Positions 1 through 9,075 of a stretch of 64,000 nucleotides of DNA are shown here, piece after piece. The translations under genes were made by a program, and so were the position numbers. Numbering within the stretch: the stretch's first letter is position 1; every line of letters starts with the position of its first letter. Origin of the DNA: Siphonodentalium dalli (taxonomy: Eukaryota > Mollusca > Scaphopoda > Gadilida > Siphonodentaliidae); contig CP136064.1 in NCBI GenBank assembly GCA_032622095.1, forward strand, positions 179,030,011 to 179,094,010, given 5' to 3'. Under the pieces are notes generated by a model, which was given only the letters and a program-made list of their open reading frames with translations, ran no database searches and was not told the DNA's origin.

Positions 1-239
1 CCAAATTGCAACCGGTTGACATGGAAACCGATTTTCGGAAAATTATGCGTTTGGGGACTGTAATTTCGCTATACGAGATGTCTGCATGCGACATTTTGAA
101 TCAAATTTAATTAATTTCAAAAAAATGTTTCCAGGAATATACTTAAATTGCTCTCGCTTCTTGTTTCTCAGGGTGTCAAGATTCACATGCCATGGTGATT
201 GCCAACGGAAAACTTGTCTACGCGTCTACGGCTTAGGCT

Positions 240-305
240 ACTGGGCGCCGCCATTTTGGAACAATGACGTCACGAATCACGGCACGAGACCCCCACGTGA
301 CACCA
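240..305. promoter_or_regulatory. YY1/CRE/E-box motif cluster, promoter-like
   Basis: Within about 65 bp there is a GC-rich GCCGCCATTTTGG motif (YY1-like; on the minus strand it reads AAAATGGCGGC, close to the TISU start-codon context), a perfect TGACGTCA cAMP-response element and a CACGTG E-box. The surroundings are AT-rich, so the cluster stands out. On the minus strand the ATG in the YY1 motif opens only about 23 codons before a stop. This could be a promoter or first exon of an unrecognised minus-strand transcript, an alternative TIMM22-side promoter, or part of a repeat. Motif presence is seen; function is inferred. Confidence 0.3.
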
Positions 306-426
306 AAAATAGGTTACATCTTCTCGGACCCCTCACTGAGTGATCGGCCTATATTGAATGCATGATACTATGCGCAAAACATTTAATTACAAAAGATTCA
401 TTCACTGTTAACAAGTGCGTGAAGTG

Positions 427-503
427 GGAAACGGATATATCCGCTTCCCGTCCTGTAGGTAATGTTTTGGGAAATGGATATATCCGTTTCCCGTCATAAA
501 CGA
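427..503. repeat. two adjacent GGGAAA..TTTCCC palindromes
   Basis: Two tandem inverted repeats of about 25 bp, each running GGGAAAYGGATATATCC to its complement ending TTCCCG, are separated by about 24 bp. The two copies differ by single substitutions. They are not coding. They may be remnants of a MITE end. Confidence 0.6.
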
Positions 504-609
504 GTTAAACAAAATGTTCTCAACTCCCTACAAATGCTCACTGTTTGCATTCTATAATTCAAACTACATATCATTATCAAACAATTAGCAAGATAATAGC
601 ATGGTTGGT

Positions 610-715
610 TTTGAGATGGACTATATCTCAACTCGTTAAAAGTGGAATATTTCACAAGGCTCTGCCGAGAGAAATATTTCACTTTCAATAAGTTGAGATA
701 TCGTCCATCTCAAAT
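610..715. repeat. about 105 bp imperfect hairpin
   Basis: The stretch starting TTTTGAGATGGACTATATC is mirrored by GATATCGTCCATCTCAAAT at its end, with paired AGTGGAATATTTCAC / GAAATATTTCACTTT segments and a loop of a few bases. Two overlapping short frames on opposite strands here are by-products of the palindrome. A run of about 17 G follows at 779-796. It is probably a short MITE. Confidence 0.6.
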
Positions 716-1345
716 CACACTCTGCTATTGTTGTATTTATCTTATTCCCACTTTATTTATTTATTTCTGGATTTTTTGGGGGGGGGGGGGGGGGGGCTTT
801 TTGAGACTTTTTAGCACATTTTATTTTTTTTAAATGGCCGTTGCGCATATATACATGCATTGCGGGGCGGGAATAGCAGTTAGTGCATAATTCGGTTTTA
901 AGTTCAAGTCAAAGACAGAATATAGTTCGTGTATTAAATTCTATCGATTGAGGAAAACAGTTCCATACAAAATAATTTTAATATCAACATTTAATCACAG
1001 GAATTTGTTCTATATAAATATACATCCGATTCAACAAATGATTTTGTTTACTACATGTAACCTACTTTCAATGTGATTCAACGTTATTATATGCGTGTCT
1101 GCCGTGTCAGGGGTCATATTGCGTATAGGCAGTTCATGCCATCTGTAACACATAAGTAAGTGTTATACAAGTTTAATGTTAGATGAAGTATAATGCATGG
1201 GCAATATGATATCTCCAACCAATATAAGATAATTTGATGAATACAGATAATGGTGCCACCGCCTACAAAACAAAACTCCACAACTGAATTGCATACTTAA
1301 ATATGCCTTACATCAGCATAACTTATCATCAACATACATCATGTA

Positions 1346-3959
1346 CCGTAAACCGGGGTGACTTGAGACAGTTTTTAGGGTTTTTTAAATCTAACTTGAA
1401 ATGAATTATTCGGACCATAGTGACATCACTGGAAGTTTATCATACAGCCTCTCAGGGATTGATCCCTGACAATTTCATTTGGTTCCACCATTATACATGC
1501 CAAATACAGTGTCCGAAACAGATGTCTCAAGTTACCCCGTCAATGGGGTGACTTGAGACAGTTGCGTCCTATACCGATGCGACACCTTGTTCAGTTGTCA
1601 AATATGGCTCAAGTAGTGGGGTAGACAAATGATGATGCAACAGAGAAAGAAGGTCTCGCTATGCATCAGATTTTAGCAATGCATGTTTTCGCAGACATAC
1701 TGTTAGGGCGTCTGTTTTTGGAACCCTTTATCCATATTAGAAAACATTGCCATCATGCATGTGCCACTACATTTATGGCTGCATATATATGTGGATCATG
1801 TATCATCACAAATGTAAACAGTGTACAATATGATGTTGTCAACATTATTACAAAAAATATTCACTGGGCATTTTCACTCGGCTGTCAAACGAGTTTACAG
1901 AATGAACAGCCACATATCGCAAACATCCCCTTTTAAGATTCAATCAACATTATTGGCTTGCCACCTGTAATGTCATGATTTAGATGAGTAGTGGCACACA
2001 AACGTCTACCTTCAAGAGAATGTATTGGATAGAATGATTCAATGTTATGGATAGTTGGTGCGTCCTACTATACTGATAACCAAAATAAAGACATCATACT
2101 GAAATAGGATAAAACATTAAAAATATAACTTGCTCTTTGCTTGTTCCAACTGGGTAGCTGATGGGTAGCTGATGTTTAACTCCTCCACTGGTCCATCCTT
2201 GTCATGGTGCATTACATTACATTCCCAGTAGGCCCTATAATATAGTGGGGGAGAGGGAAGCTCGATCCCATGGTATATGGGTATTATCGTCTCGTGGTAT
2301 GTTTTGGTAGATAGTAGGCATACCAACGTGATTGGTAATGATAGTAGTACATACAGATGTGCTAGTAGACTAGTAGTCGATATACTGGGTATTGGTATCC
2401 TGGTATATTGGGGTAGATGCGCACGAAGTGTGGTAATTTAAGACAGTGTCTCAAGTCACCCCGGGTATGTCAGAAATATGGTTTTCTTCAAAAATAAAAA
2501 AAATTAATATAATATATATAAAAAGACAATTTGTTAACACACCCCCTCAGTATTCCTGGAGTCTTGGGCACATTCCTATTCGGACAGTTCCTGTTGTGTC
2601 TGAGATGCAGTGGATGTTTGCAAATGGTGGGCAATTTTTGAAAACAAAATTCACAAAATGCTCACACCAGCAGCTCAATTTCTTTCAATGTCTGGGCCAT
2701 TGTTAACAATTTATTATGTAGTAAAAATCACCTGTCATTGGAATAAAAAGATTAACAAGAGCATCGCTAGGGCGTGGCAAAATACGCCCTTTAGCCATTT
2801 CGAATTGTACTATCGCAAAATAAGATAATACTTTGAGCTTACATTTGAAGAAAATCTGATATACATGTACCCCTAATTTCAATGCCAAAATGTGGTCAAA
2901 TTTCTAAGTTGAAAAATGGCCATAATTCATGTAAAAATAATTAGACAGAACCTATATTCAAACTTGGCCTGTAGTTTTAGCTGGAAAATACACATACCAG
3001 CTTTGGTTCAGCTCAAATAATCAAAACTGGAGTTATCGGTCGGAAACCAAAATGTTATGAAATTGGTAAAATTCTAAGTTGAAAAAGGGCCGTAACTCAT
3101 GTAAAAATAACTGGACGGAACCCATATTCGAACTTGGCCTGTATCTTTAGCTGGTAAATACACATACCAACTTTGGTTCAGATCAAATAATCCAAACTGG
3201 AGTTATCGGTCAGAAACCAAAAATGTTAACAGACGGTCAAATCCTAAGTCGAAAAAGGGCCGTAACTCATGTAAAAATAACTGGACGGAAACCCATATCG
3301 AACTTGGTCTGTATCTTTAGCTGAGAAATACACATACCAACTTTGGTTCAGATCAAATAATCCAAACTGGAGTTATCGGTCGGAAACCAAAAATGTTAAC
3401 AGACGGTCAAATTCTAAGTCGAAAAGGGCCGTAACTCATGTAAAAATAATTGGACGGAACCCATATTCGAACTTGGCCTGTATCTTTAGCTGGGAAATAC
3501 ACATACCAACTTTGGTTCAGATCAAATAATCCAAACTGGAGTTATCGGTCGGAAACCAAAAATGTTAACAGACAGTCAAATTCTAAGTCGAAAAGGGCCG
3601 TAACTCATGTAAAAATAATTGGACGGAACCCATATTCGAACTTGGCCTGTATCTTTAGCTGGGAAATACACATACCAACTTTGGTTCAGATCAAATACTC
3701 CAAACTGGAGTTATCGATCGGAAACCAAAAATGTTAACGGACGAACGGACAGACAGACAGCTCGACGGACGGACAGACGGACGGACAGACGGGCGGACGG
3801 ACAGACTGATAACATAATACGACCTTTTTTCAAAAAGGGCGTATAAAAACCATTCATATTGAAGCTTCTACACTAGTGAATAGTTTTAGTCCTTTAAAAC
3901 ACGGCATATCCTGTTTTGTCTCAAGTCACCCCACTGTCTCAAGTCACCACGGTTTACGG
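1346..3959. mobile_element. 2.6 kb TA-flanked DNA transposon or composite with nested insertion
   Basis: The left end CCGTAAACCGGGGTGACTTG is mirrored by the right end (CAAGTCACCACGGTTTACGG), and both are preceded or followed by TA, as expected for a Tc1/mariner-like TA target duplication. The terminal motif recurs inside: back to back at about 1530-1561 (TGTCTCAAGTTACCCCGTC followed by its inverse) and at 2446-2464. The region therefore looks like two or more related elements that inserted into or next to each other. No transposase frame is recognisable. A pearl-like element is nested at 2755-3849. The whole lies downstream of TIMM22 exon 1, so it sits in that gene's first intron if the next exon is off the left edge. 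Confidence 0.7.
2755..3849 (-). mobile_element. pearl-like / Helentron-associated repeat (family A/H)
   Basis: About five tandem monomers of roughly 175 bp each carry GGGCCGTAACTCATG, AACTTGGCCTGTA and TTGGTTCAGATCAAATA. They are followed by an (ACGG)n-type microsatellite at about 3738-3806 and a terminal segment with paired CCTTTTTT / AAAAAGG. The other end (about 2755) reads AACAAGAGCATCGCT, the reverse complement of the 3' signature AGCGATGCTCTTGTT. The layout (tandem core, ACGG microsatellite, terminal hairpin) matches what is known of pearl/HINE elements in bivalves; assignment is by architecture only. Frames at 3450-3846 are monomer translations, not genes. Confidence 0.75.
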
Positions 3960-4011
3960 TAGGCCTACCATACTTATATTATAACATACTAGTACATCCT
4001 ACATTGGCACA

Positions 4012-4091
4012 CAGGCCTTCAAAACAGTGAGTATAAATAAAAAAAAATTTTTTATTTATTTATAGTATACTTACTGTTTTGAAGGCCTGTT
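4012..4091. repeat. 80 bp near-perfect palindrome
   Basis: ACAGGCCTTCAAAACAGTGA at the left is mirrored by the complement ending TTTTGAAGGCCTGT at the right, with an A/T-rich centre. It would extrude as one hairpin. It sits just outside the right end of the 2.6 kb TA-flanked element and about 130 bp downstream of TIMM22 exon 1. Probably a miniature MITE. Confidence 0.65.
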
Positions 4092-4220
4092 AGTGTTATT
4101 GGCATAACTTGCCATATTAAGCTACATTGACAATACTATGTTGTTGTTGAACATCGACATAGTTATGCTCTACAATGCTACATCGGCGTAGTTACGTTAA
4201 AAATTGGGGGGGGGCATTAC

Positions 4221-4482
4221 CAGCTACACAGCTCAAAACTGATCGGAATCCACAGCTGTCAAAAAATCTGGAGAGCATGATTTCTTCTTTCGTTTTCGGC
4301 GGTTGGGGAATTCCCATCATTGGAACAAAAACTTTAGAGCTTTTCGCCCTCTCTGGTCCAATGACATGTCCTATTATAAAACTAAAGCGTGATACATCCG
4401 ATTGTTTAATATCAGGTTTCTTTGAAGGATAAATTTGTGGAAAGAAATTAGGAAAGTTCACATTGTCGGTGGGCGCAGCCAT
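4221..4482 (-). CDS. TIMM22: Tim22-like mitochondrial inner-membrane translocase subunit, coding exon 1 (partial gene)
   Basis: Tim22 is the channel subunit of the TIM22 complex, which inserts multispanning carrier proteins into the mitochondrial inner membrane. This exon encodes 87 residues plus one base, starting MAAPTDN. Residues 34-87 align by eye with the pre-membrane part of animal Tim22: FSFIIGHVIG matches the conserved LLLQYLVG region, and GIPQPPKTKEE with a downstream DSCGFRSVLSCVA matches the family's GIPSPAKSEEQ / ESCAFKAALACVGG block that leads into the first membrane segment. The cysteine before CVA/CVG is kept. I chose the ATG at 4482 (context AAATATGGCTGC); an upstream in-frame ATG at 4518 lies in the same frame but lengthens the N-terminus without support. 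The exon ends in a GTAATG donor in phase 1, splitting the glycine codon. Later exons are not found at 1-4220, where a 2.6 kb transposon occupies the intron. The gene is divergent from CTNNAL1, 4.1 kb apart. Confidence 0.85.
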
Positions 4483-4720
4483 ATTTGTTGAGGCGCACTC
4501 CACTTGGGCTCGGAACACAAAACCGAAGCAACAACTGTCAATGACTCTGTAGCTACATAGATTTAACAGCTGTGTTCTGCTGTGTTTGGGTGTTTAAAAT
4601 TGGCGTACATCATACAAATAAATGCTACAACAAGCAAACGTGTATGAGATGTATTTACTTATAGGTTAAACTTACAAGTAGCTAAAAAGAGTAACATGAG
4701 AAGTTCTATTCGATCAAAAA
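4483..4720 (-). promoter_or_regulatory. TIMM22: presumed TIMM22 5' UTR/promoter region
   Basis: This is the sequence immediately upstream of the TIMM22 start codon on the minus strand. It contains no recognised repeat and no TATA box at a convincing distance. The start codon sits in a YY1-like ATGGCTGCGCCC context, which is common among mitochondrial housekeeping genes. The transcription start cannot be placed from sequence alone. Confidence 0.35.
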
Positions 4721-5176
4721 ATTGTGAGACATATTTTCCAAAGTTTCCCTTGGAAGCGGTGGGGGGGGGGGGGGGGGTGACAATTTATTGTGAGGGGAAT
4801 CCTAGCGTAATATGTCGGATCAGAGTCATTGGGATATGTTTGGATGGGGGTGGGGTAATAACGGTGGGTGTTTTTTGTTTTTGTTTTTTTTTGCATCAAT
4901 ATGTAATGGCCCGGGAGTGAATCTATGGGTCTACATAATTATATAGGCCTACCGGTAGACTATACCAGGCAGCTAAAATATGCCATGCTTGGGACTTTTC
5001 GATAAGAGGGGTACGTGTTTAGGCAATTACAAAAACCATTAAGCTACCATTCTGTCTGCTTAGATTCTACAATAAAGGCATACACTTAATGATAGGCCCT
5101 ATGTGTCGATTTAACATGCGTGTTCTTATCTGGTCCTATACATTACCTCTGCCAAATGTAGGCCTACCGTATCGTG
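4721..5176. other. intergenic, no gene seen; poly-G tract
   Basis: The stretch contains a run of about 20 G (about 4759-4778) in an otherwise AT-rich sequence. No exon, RNA gene or recognisable element was found. Confidence 0.5.
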
Positions 5177-5180
5177 TTAA

Positions 5181-5659
5181 AGGTACTCAATCCGATAAAA
5201 CTCCTCTCAATTACTATTTCAATGGCTTCGGGGGTCAAAAATATTTTATTCGAGTCGAGGATGTCACCCATCAAAGCTCAGATTTGTTAGATATCGATTT
5301 TAGAAATCTATTATTTTTCATTATCGGGAATACTTTCTGGCCCAGAACTCAGTCAAAATTGCGTTATTATTACCACTTGATTTTAGAGTTATCTATCCTT
5401 GTCTGTTTTAAAGTGTTTTGGTGTACAAATCTCGAGCAGGTTACGAAATTGACGGCAATTATTAGTATTCATCTCGAGCAAATAACAAATTTCAAAAATC
5501 AATATCTAATAACTCTGAGCTTTGTTTGATGGGTTCGTCGACTCGAATCAAATATTTTTTACCCCCAAAGCCAAATAAATAGTAATATAGAACCCTCTGA
5601 TCGGATTGTTGTTGTTGGAATCTGTTGAGATGGGGACCCTCTGTTCGGATTGAGTGCCT
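5181..5659. mobile_element. TTAA-flanked DNA element, family K1
   Basis: Flanked by TTAA on both sides (5177-5180 and 5660-5663). The termini AGGTACTCAATCCGA and TCGGATTGAGTGCCT are inverted repeats. The interior carries CATCAAAGCTCAGA and GATTTTAGAAATC motifs that recur in the copies near 6.8, 31.5, 32.3, 45.7 and 48.7 kb. A TTAA duplication is typical of piggyBac or Kolobok transposons; no transposase is present. The 146-residue frame at 5089-5529 runs through the left border and is not a gene. Confidence 0.75.
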
Positions 5660-5829
5660 TTAATTGGTTAACACAGGCCCTACTACTAAGTACTACTATT
5701 ACTACAAATATCTCTATGTCTCCACATTATATATGACGCTAACTGGAAAGAGTTGTCAATACTATTTGACCCGTGGTTCCTTCGTCGTCACAAACAAGCT
5801 TGCTTTCCTAACATGGTGTACTTATTGAG

Positions 5830-6560
5830 ATAACTTAGTGGAAAGAACCCTATTTTCATATTATCAGCATCCCGGCCTGTCCAAAAAATTGGTGGTTTCA
5901 TTCCTGGAGCTTTAATTGGTGTCCTACTAGTAGTCCTCGAGCTCTGGTATTTTGATTAAATCAGCATCTCTTGTACAGATGTATAGTATTTCCATGGTCA
6001 TATGGCGTGAACATGGTGTCACTGAGGCTGAAATGGTCACTGTCACCCCTTTCGTTCAGTTGGGTACCCAGCTTTTTAAAATTTACAGTTGGGTACCCAG
6101 CTTTTATAAAAATTTACAGTTGGGTACCCAGCTTTATGAAATCTCACCAATGTTACACGTGACCTTTAATTCAACATGGCCGACAGCATTTGTAGCTTTT
6201 CTGTGCTCCAGGGGTTGGTTGGCATTTATTATCGCAATACGATAGGGGAACACGTCAGTACAGCAGTCGATCTGCACGATCTACAATTCTTTTCCGCTGT
6301 TAATATATTTCAAGCATCGTAAACTTAACAGGTTCATTTGGAGAAAAAAAAAAACGGCAAGCAAATAATTAATAAATCACGTTCTGTGTGAGATTTCATA
6401 AAGCTGGGTACCCAACTGTAAAGTTTATAAAAGCTGGGTACCCAACTGTAAATTTTAAAAAGCTGGGTACCCAACTGAACGAAAGGGGGCGACAGTGACC
6501 ATTTCAGCGTCACTGAGGGCTTGCTTGGTGTCGTGTATATGCTTGGGTGAATCAGGTATA
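5830..6560 (-). repeat. host repeat carrying MULE-like cassette, copy 1
   Basis: The flanks of the cassette at 6027-6508 (AGCATCTCTTGTACAGAT, TTATCAGCATCCC, CGAGCTCTGGTATTTT) are the reverse complement of the sequence to the right of the second cassette at 11644-11850. The cassette was therefore carried inside a larger repeat present at both places in opposite orientation. The outer borders of this copy were not resolved. Confidence 0.6.
6027..6508 (-). mobile_element. MULE-like MITE with subterminal tandem repeats, copy 1
   Basis: Flanked by a perfect 9-bp direct repeat GTCACTGAG (6018-6026 and 6509-6517). The ends are inverted: GCTGAAATGGTCACTGTC at left and its complement at right. Each arm is about 120 bp and holds three tandem copies of a roughly 30-bp unit with the palindrome CTGGGTACCCAA. 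The arms are separated by about 245 bp. A 9-bp duplication is characteristic of Mutator-like elements; no transposase is present. Confidence 0.75.
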
Positions 6561-6828
6561 TATAGGCCTATAGAGCTGCATGTAAGGTCTTATAATAGGG
6601 TAATTTTAAAAGTGGGGTATAATATGGCCTGATTCGTTTGTGTCATGCATTCAGCCATTCAATTTCCATGTAGAAATTGCAATTGTCGCTACAAATAGGA
6701 CAATTATATAATACATGTATACTCATCAGTTAACTAATTTAGAAAATTTTACCCCGAATAAAATTTTTGGTGCATTTTTACTAACAATGTTATAAAAAAT
6801 GTTTATGTTCGCAAAAACATCTTTAAAA

Positions 6829-7295
6829 AGATGCATAATCCGATTAGCCTTTAGAATCGGCCCTCTATTACTATTTATTTGGATTCGTGGTAAACAAGAT
6901 TTGATTCAAGTCGAGGAACCCACCTATCAAAGCTCAAAGTTGTTAGATATCGATTTTTGAAATCTATTATATTTCACCATCGAGACTTACTAGTGGCCCG
7001 GTAAAAAATCGACGAGCTGACGGTCTCGGACCAAATCGCGGATGAAGATGGAAGACTCTATTTATAAAATCAAGAGGCTTTGTGATTGTAATAACTTAAT
7101 AAGGCAAAATGTCGAACAACATGTTGATAAATAACACATTTCTGCAATTTTATACTAGATAATTGACAGAACTTTGTTATAGAATTATTTTGGGCAATTA
7201 ATTGATTCTGATAACTGAAGCGGCATTTCTAAAAATGTTGATGTTGTTGGAATCTGATTGTATGGGGACCATCGAATTGGATTGAGTACCAAAAG
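6829..7295. mobile_element. TTAA-type family K1 element, degenerate copy
   Basis: The left end AGATGCATAATCCGATTA and right end GGATTGAGTAC match the two terminal variants of family K1. The interior shares AGTCGAGGAACCCACC and CAAAGCTCAAAG with the other copies. The flanking TTAA is eroded on the right. Confidence 0.6.
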
Positions 7296-7518
7296 TTTTA
7301 AAAGTCACATATGCTAACTTAGGCAAACGAATTTTAAGTATACTATTTGACGGTTGTAATTATAGCATTATTTTTGGGCAATTAATCGATTCTGATAACT
7401 GAAGCGGCATTTCTAAAAATGTTCATGTTGTTGGAATCTGATTGTATGGGGACCATCGAATCGGATTGAGTACTAAAGTTAAGTCACATATATGCTAACT
7501 TTGGCAAACGAATTTTAA
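7171..7518. repeat. direct duplication, about 170 bp x 2
   Basis: The unit containing GCAATTAATTGATTCTGATA and ending in AGGCAAACGAATTTTAA is repeated immediately at about 7346-7518 with a few substitutions. It includes the right end of the K1 element, so that end was duplicated in tandem. Confidence 0.7.
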
Positions 7519-7977
7519 AGGCCCACTTAATTTTCGAGTCTCCGATTATTTTTTTTATTGCGACTTGATATACGGTTTTAATAACAATATATGCCATAAA
7601 ATATGATTAAAATACTAAAATTCATCACTATTTGAAACAGATGTGTCTCAGAAGATGCCCAGAGAAATAGAAAACTGCTGAAGACTTCCCCCCTCTGGCA
7701 CCAAGAATGAAACAAAATTCAAACTTTTTCAATGAAAGGGGAAGAACTCTATCTTTAATATATAGAGTTATTCCCCCTGCATTGAAAATAATACTGATTT
7801 TTACTTCAATCTTGATGACAAAACGCGTTGGCAACTCAACAAAAACAACATGTCTACAGTTTATTACACCGGACAAGTTGGTAATACAATGTTTTTGAGC
7901 TTCCTCTTTCAAATGGTATATAATATGGCATATATTTTATATAAAGCAATCTGGGGTTTCGAAAATTAAGTGAGCCT
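7519..7977. mobile_element. TTAA-flanked MITE, family K2
   Basis: The inverted ends AGGCCCACTTAATTTTCGA and TCGAAAATTAAGTGAGCCT are flanked by TTAA (7515-7518, 7978-7981). The element is 459 bp. It shares the AGG start and the TTAA target with K1 but not its interior. The two opposite-strand frames at 7628-7912 are not convincing as genes. Confidence 0.75.
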
Positions 7978-8339
7978 TTAAGCATTAGTAGTAGGTATGC
8001 ATATTCCATTGGATAAAGTGGATGCGAATGGTGATGGAAGTTTCAATATTAACTTACCTGAAAGTGGATCCGGTAAGATTGGTGATATAAGTGCCCTTTT
8101 GGCTGCCCCTGTATGGGCCTAATATATGGAAACCCCGTGTCAATTAATGACTCAATGGGAACTCAAATTACTTCACTTAATTAAAGCTGTTGACGTATAT
8201 TTTCATTACGAATTCCGAAAGACTGACAGAAAAACTTAGTGTAACACATAAACTTAGTGTAACACATAACCCAAAATGCAATGTTAGCGGCCTAATCATT
8301 CTGTTTGTGGCGGATCAGTAGTAAAAATATAACCTTTGA

Positions 8340-8586
8340 CCTTTCCCGCATCAAACTGGATTTGTATTTCTGTTTTTCCCTCCTTTTTGACAGCTCTGCA
8401 TCCACCCTTATTGCGTCTAACTGGTTCATTTAATAATTCTCTCTAAATCAAAGGGGACTTTTTATTTAAATGTGTTGAATAACAAATTAGTCCAAAACGA
8501 TCGCATGATCAGGATCGTAAGCGGCCTCAGCTGTCACACTCAGAGACAACAACGAGGCTTTCCGCAGTTCAAGCATTGATCCAAAG
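8340..8586 (+). promoter_or_regulatory. CTNNAL1: presumed CTNNAL1 5' UTR and proximal promoter
   Basis: Sequence directly upstream of the CTNNAL1 start codon. It is free of recognised repeats, and the last 80 bp are locally GC-richer (GCGGCCTCAGCTGTCACAC). The start codon is in a good Kozak context (AAAGATGG). There is no clear TATA box; the transcription start is not determinable here. Confidence 0.4.
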
Positions 8587-8679
8587 ATGGCTGGACTGTC
8601 AATTTATAAATGCTCGAAAGTCCCGTTGGAAATACGGACTAAATCCGTCGAACAGACGTTAATTCCGCTTGTTACACAG
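8587..8679 (+). CDS. CTNNAL1: alpha-catulin, coding exon 1
   Basis: Alpha-catulin is a cytoplasmic vinculin/alpha-catenin family protein; family members scaffold Rho signalling (Lbc RhoGEF) and link to dystrobrevin and ion-channel complexes. This exon encodes 31 residues, from MAGLSIY to LVTQ. The segment LEIRTKSVEQTLIPLVTQ is the hallmark N-terminal block of the family (vertebrate form very close: LEIKTRSVEQTLLPLVSQ). It ends at a consensus donor, CAG|GTAAGT, in phase 0, and joins in frame to the exon at 58799. The ATG context AAAGATGG supports the start. A 62-residue open frame continues past the donor but has no similarity there. The first exon of this family is short, as here. Confidence 0.95.
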
Positions 8680-9075
8680 GTAAGTTGTCAAATTATGGTA
8701 TTGTCATGTTCACTGGCTATATGCACTGTCTTTCAGTCCTTGTTGAAGTTATTCGTTTTTCACTTCATTGACTGAGAATGGGACTGTCAGTTTGTGAGAT
8801 ATTTCTCATTTTTGTTTGTTTTCATTTCAATGATCTAAGTACCGGTACTCAGCTTGAAGCTTGTAATTTTATTAACAATGAATTCACATTTATGGTTGGG
8901 TGTTTAATCACTGCATGGCAGGTCTCTTAAAGAGATGTGTTGGTTATTGCCAGGTGACTCACTCGACAGGTGCATAGCTCGCTAATTAATAAATTAATGC
9001 AATTAGGCCTAGCAGAGCTAAGTCGGCTGTCCGTGTATGTCATTCATGATATGAAGTTCCATGAGCTGTTCAGTG

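Noticed and set aside
86-343. 85-codon open frame with an upstream acceptor-like TTGTTTCTCAG
   Set aside because: Its translation covers the YY1/CRE motif cluster and resembles no known protein; no matching donor or partner exon.
1661-1936. 91-codon frame inside the 2.6 kb element as a transposase fragment
   Set aside because: No DDE-type motif or other transposase signature could be seen.
3450-3846. Two frames with repeated GTHIRTWPVSLAGKYTYQ blocks
   Set aside because: Repetition follows the DNA monomer; not a repeat protein.
5089-5529. 146-codon open frame on the plus strand
   Set aside because: It runs across the left border of a TTAA-flanked repeat whose other copies are interrupted; no recognisable domain.
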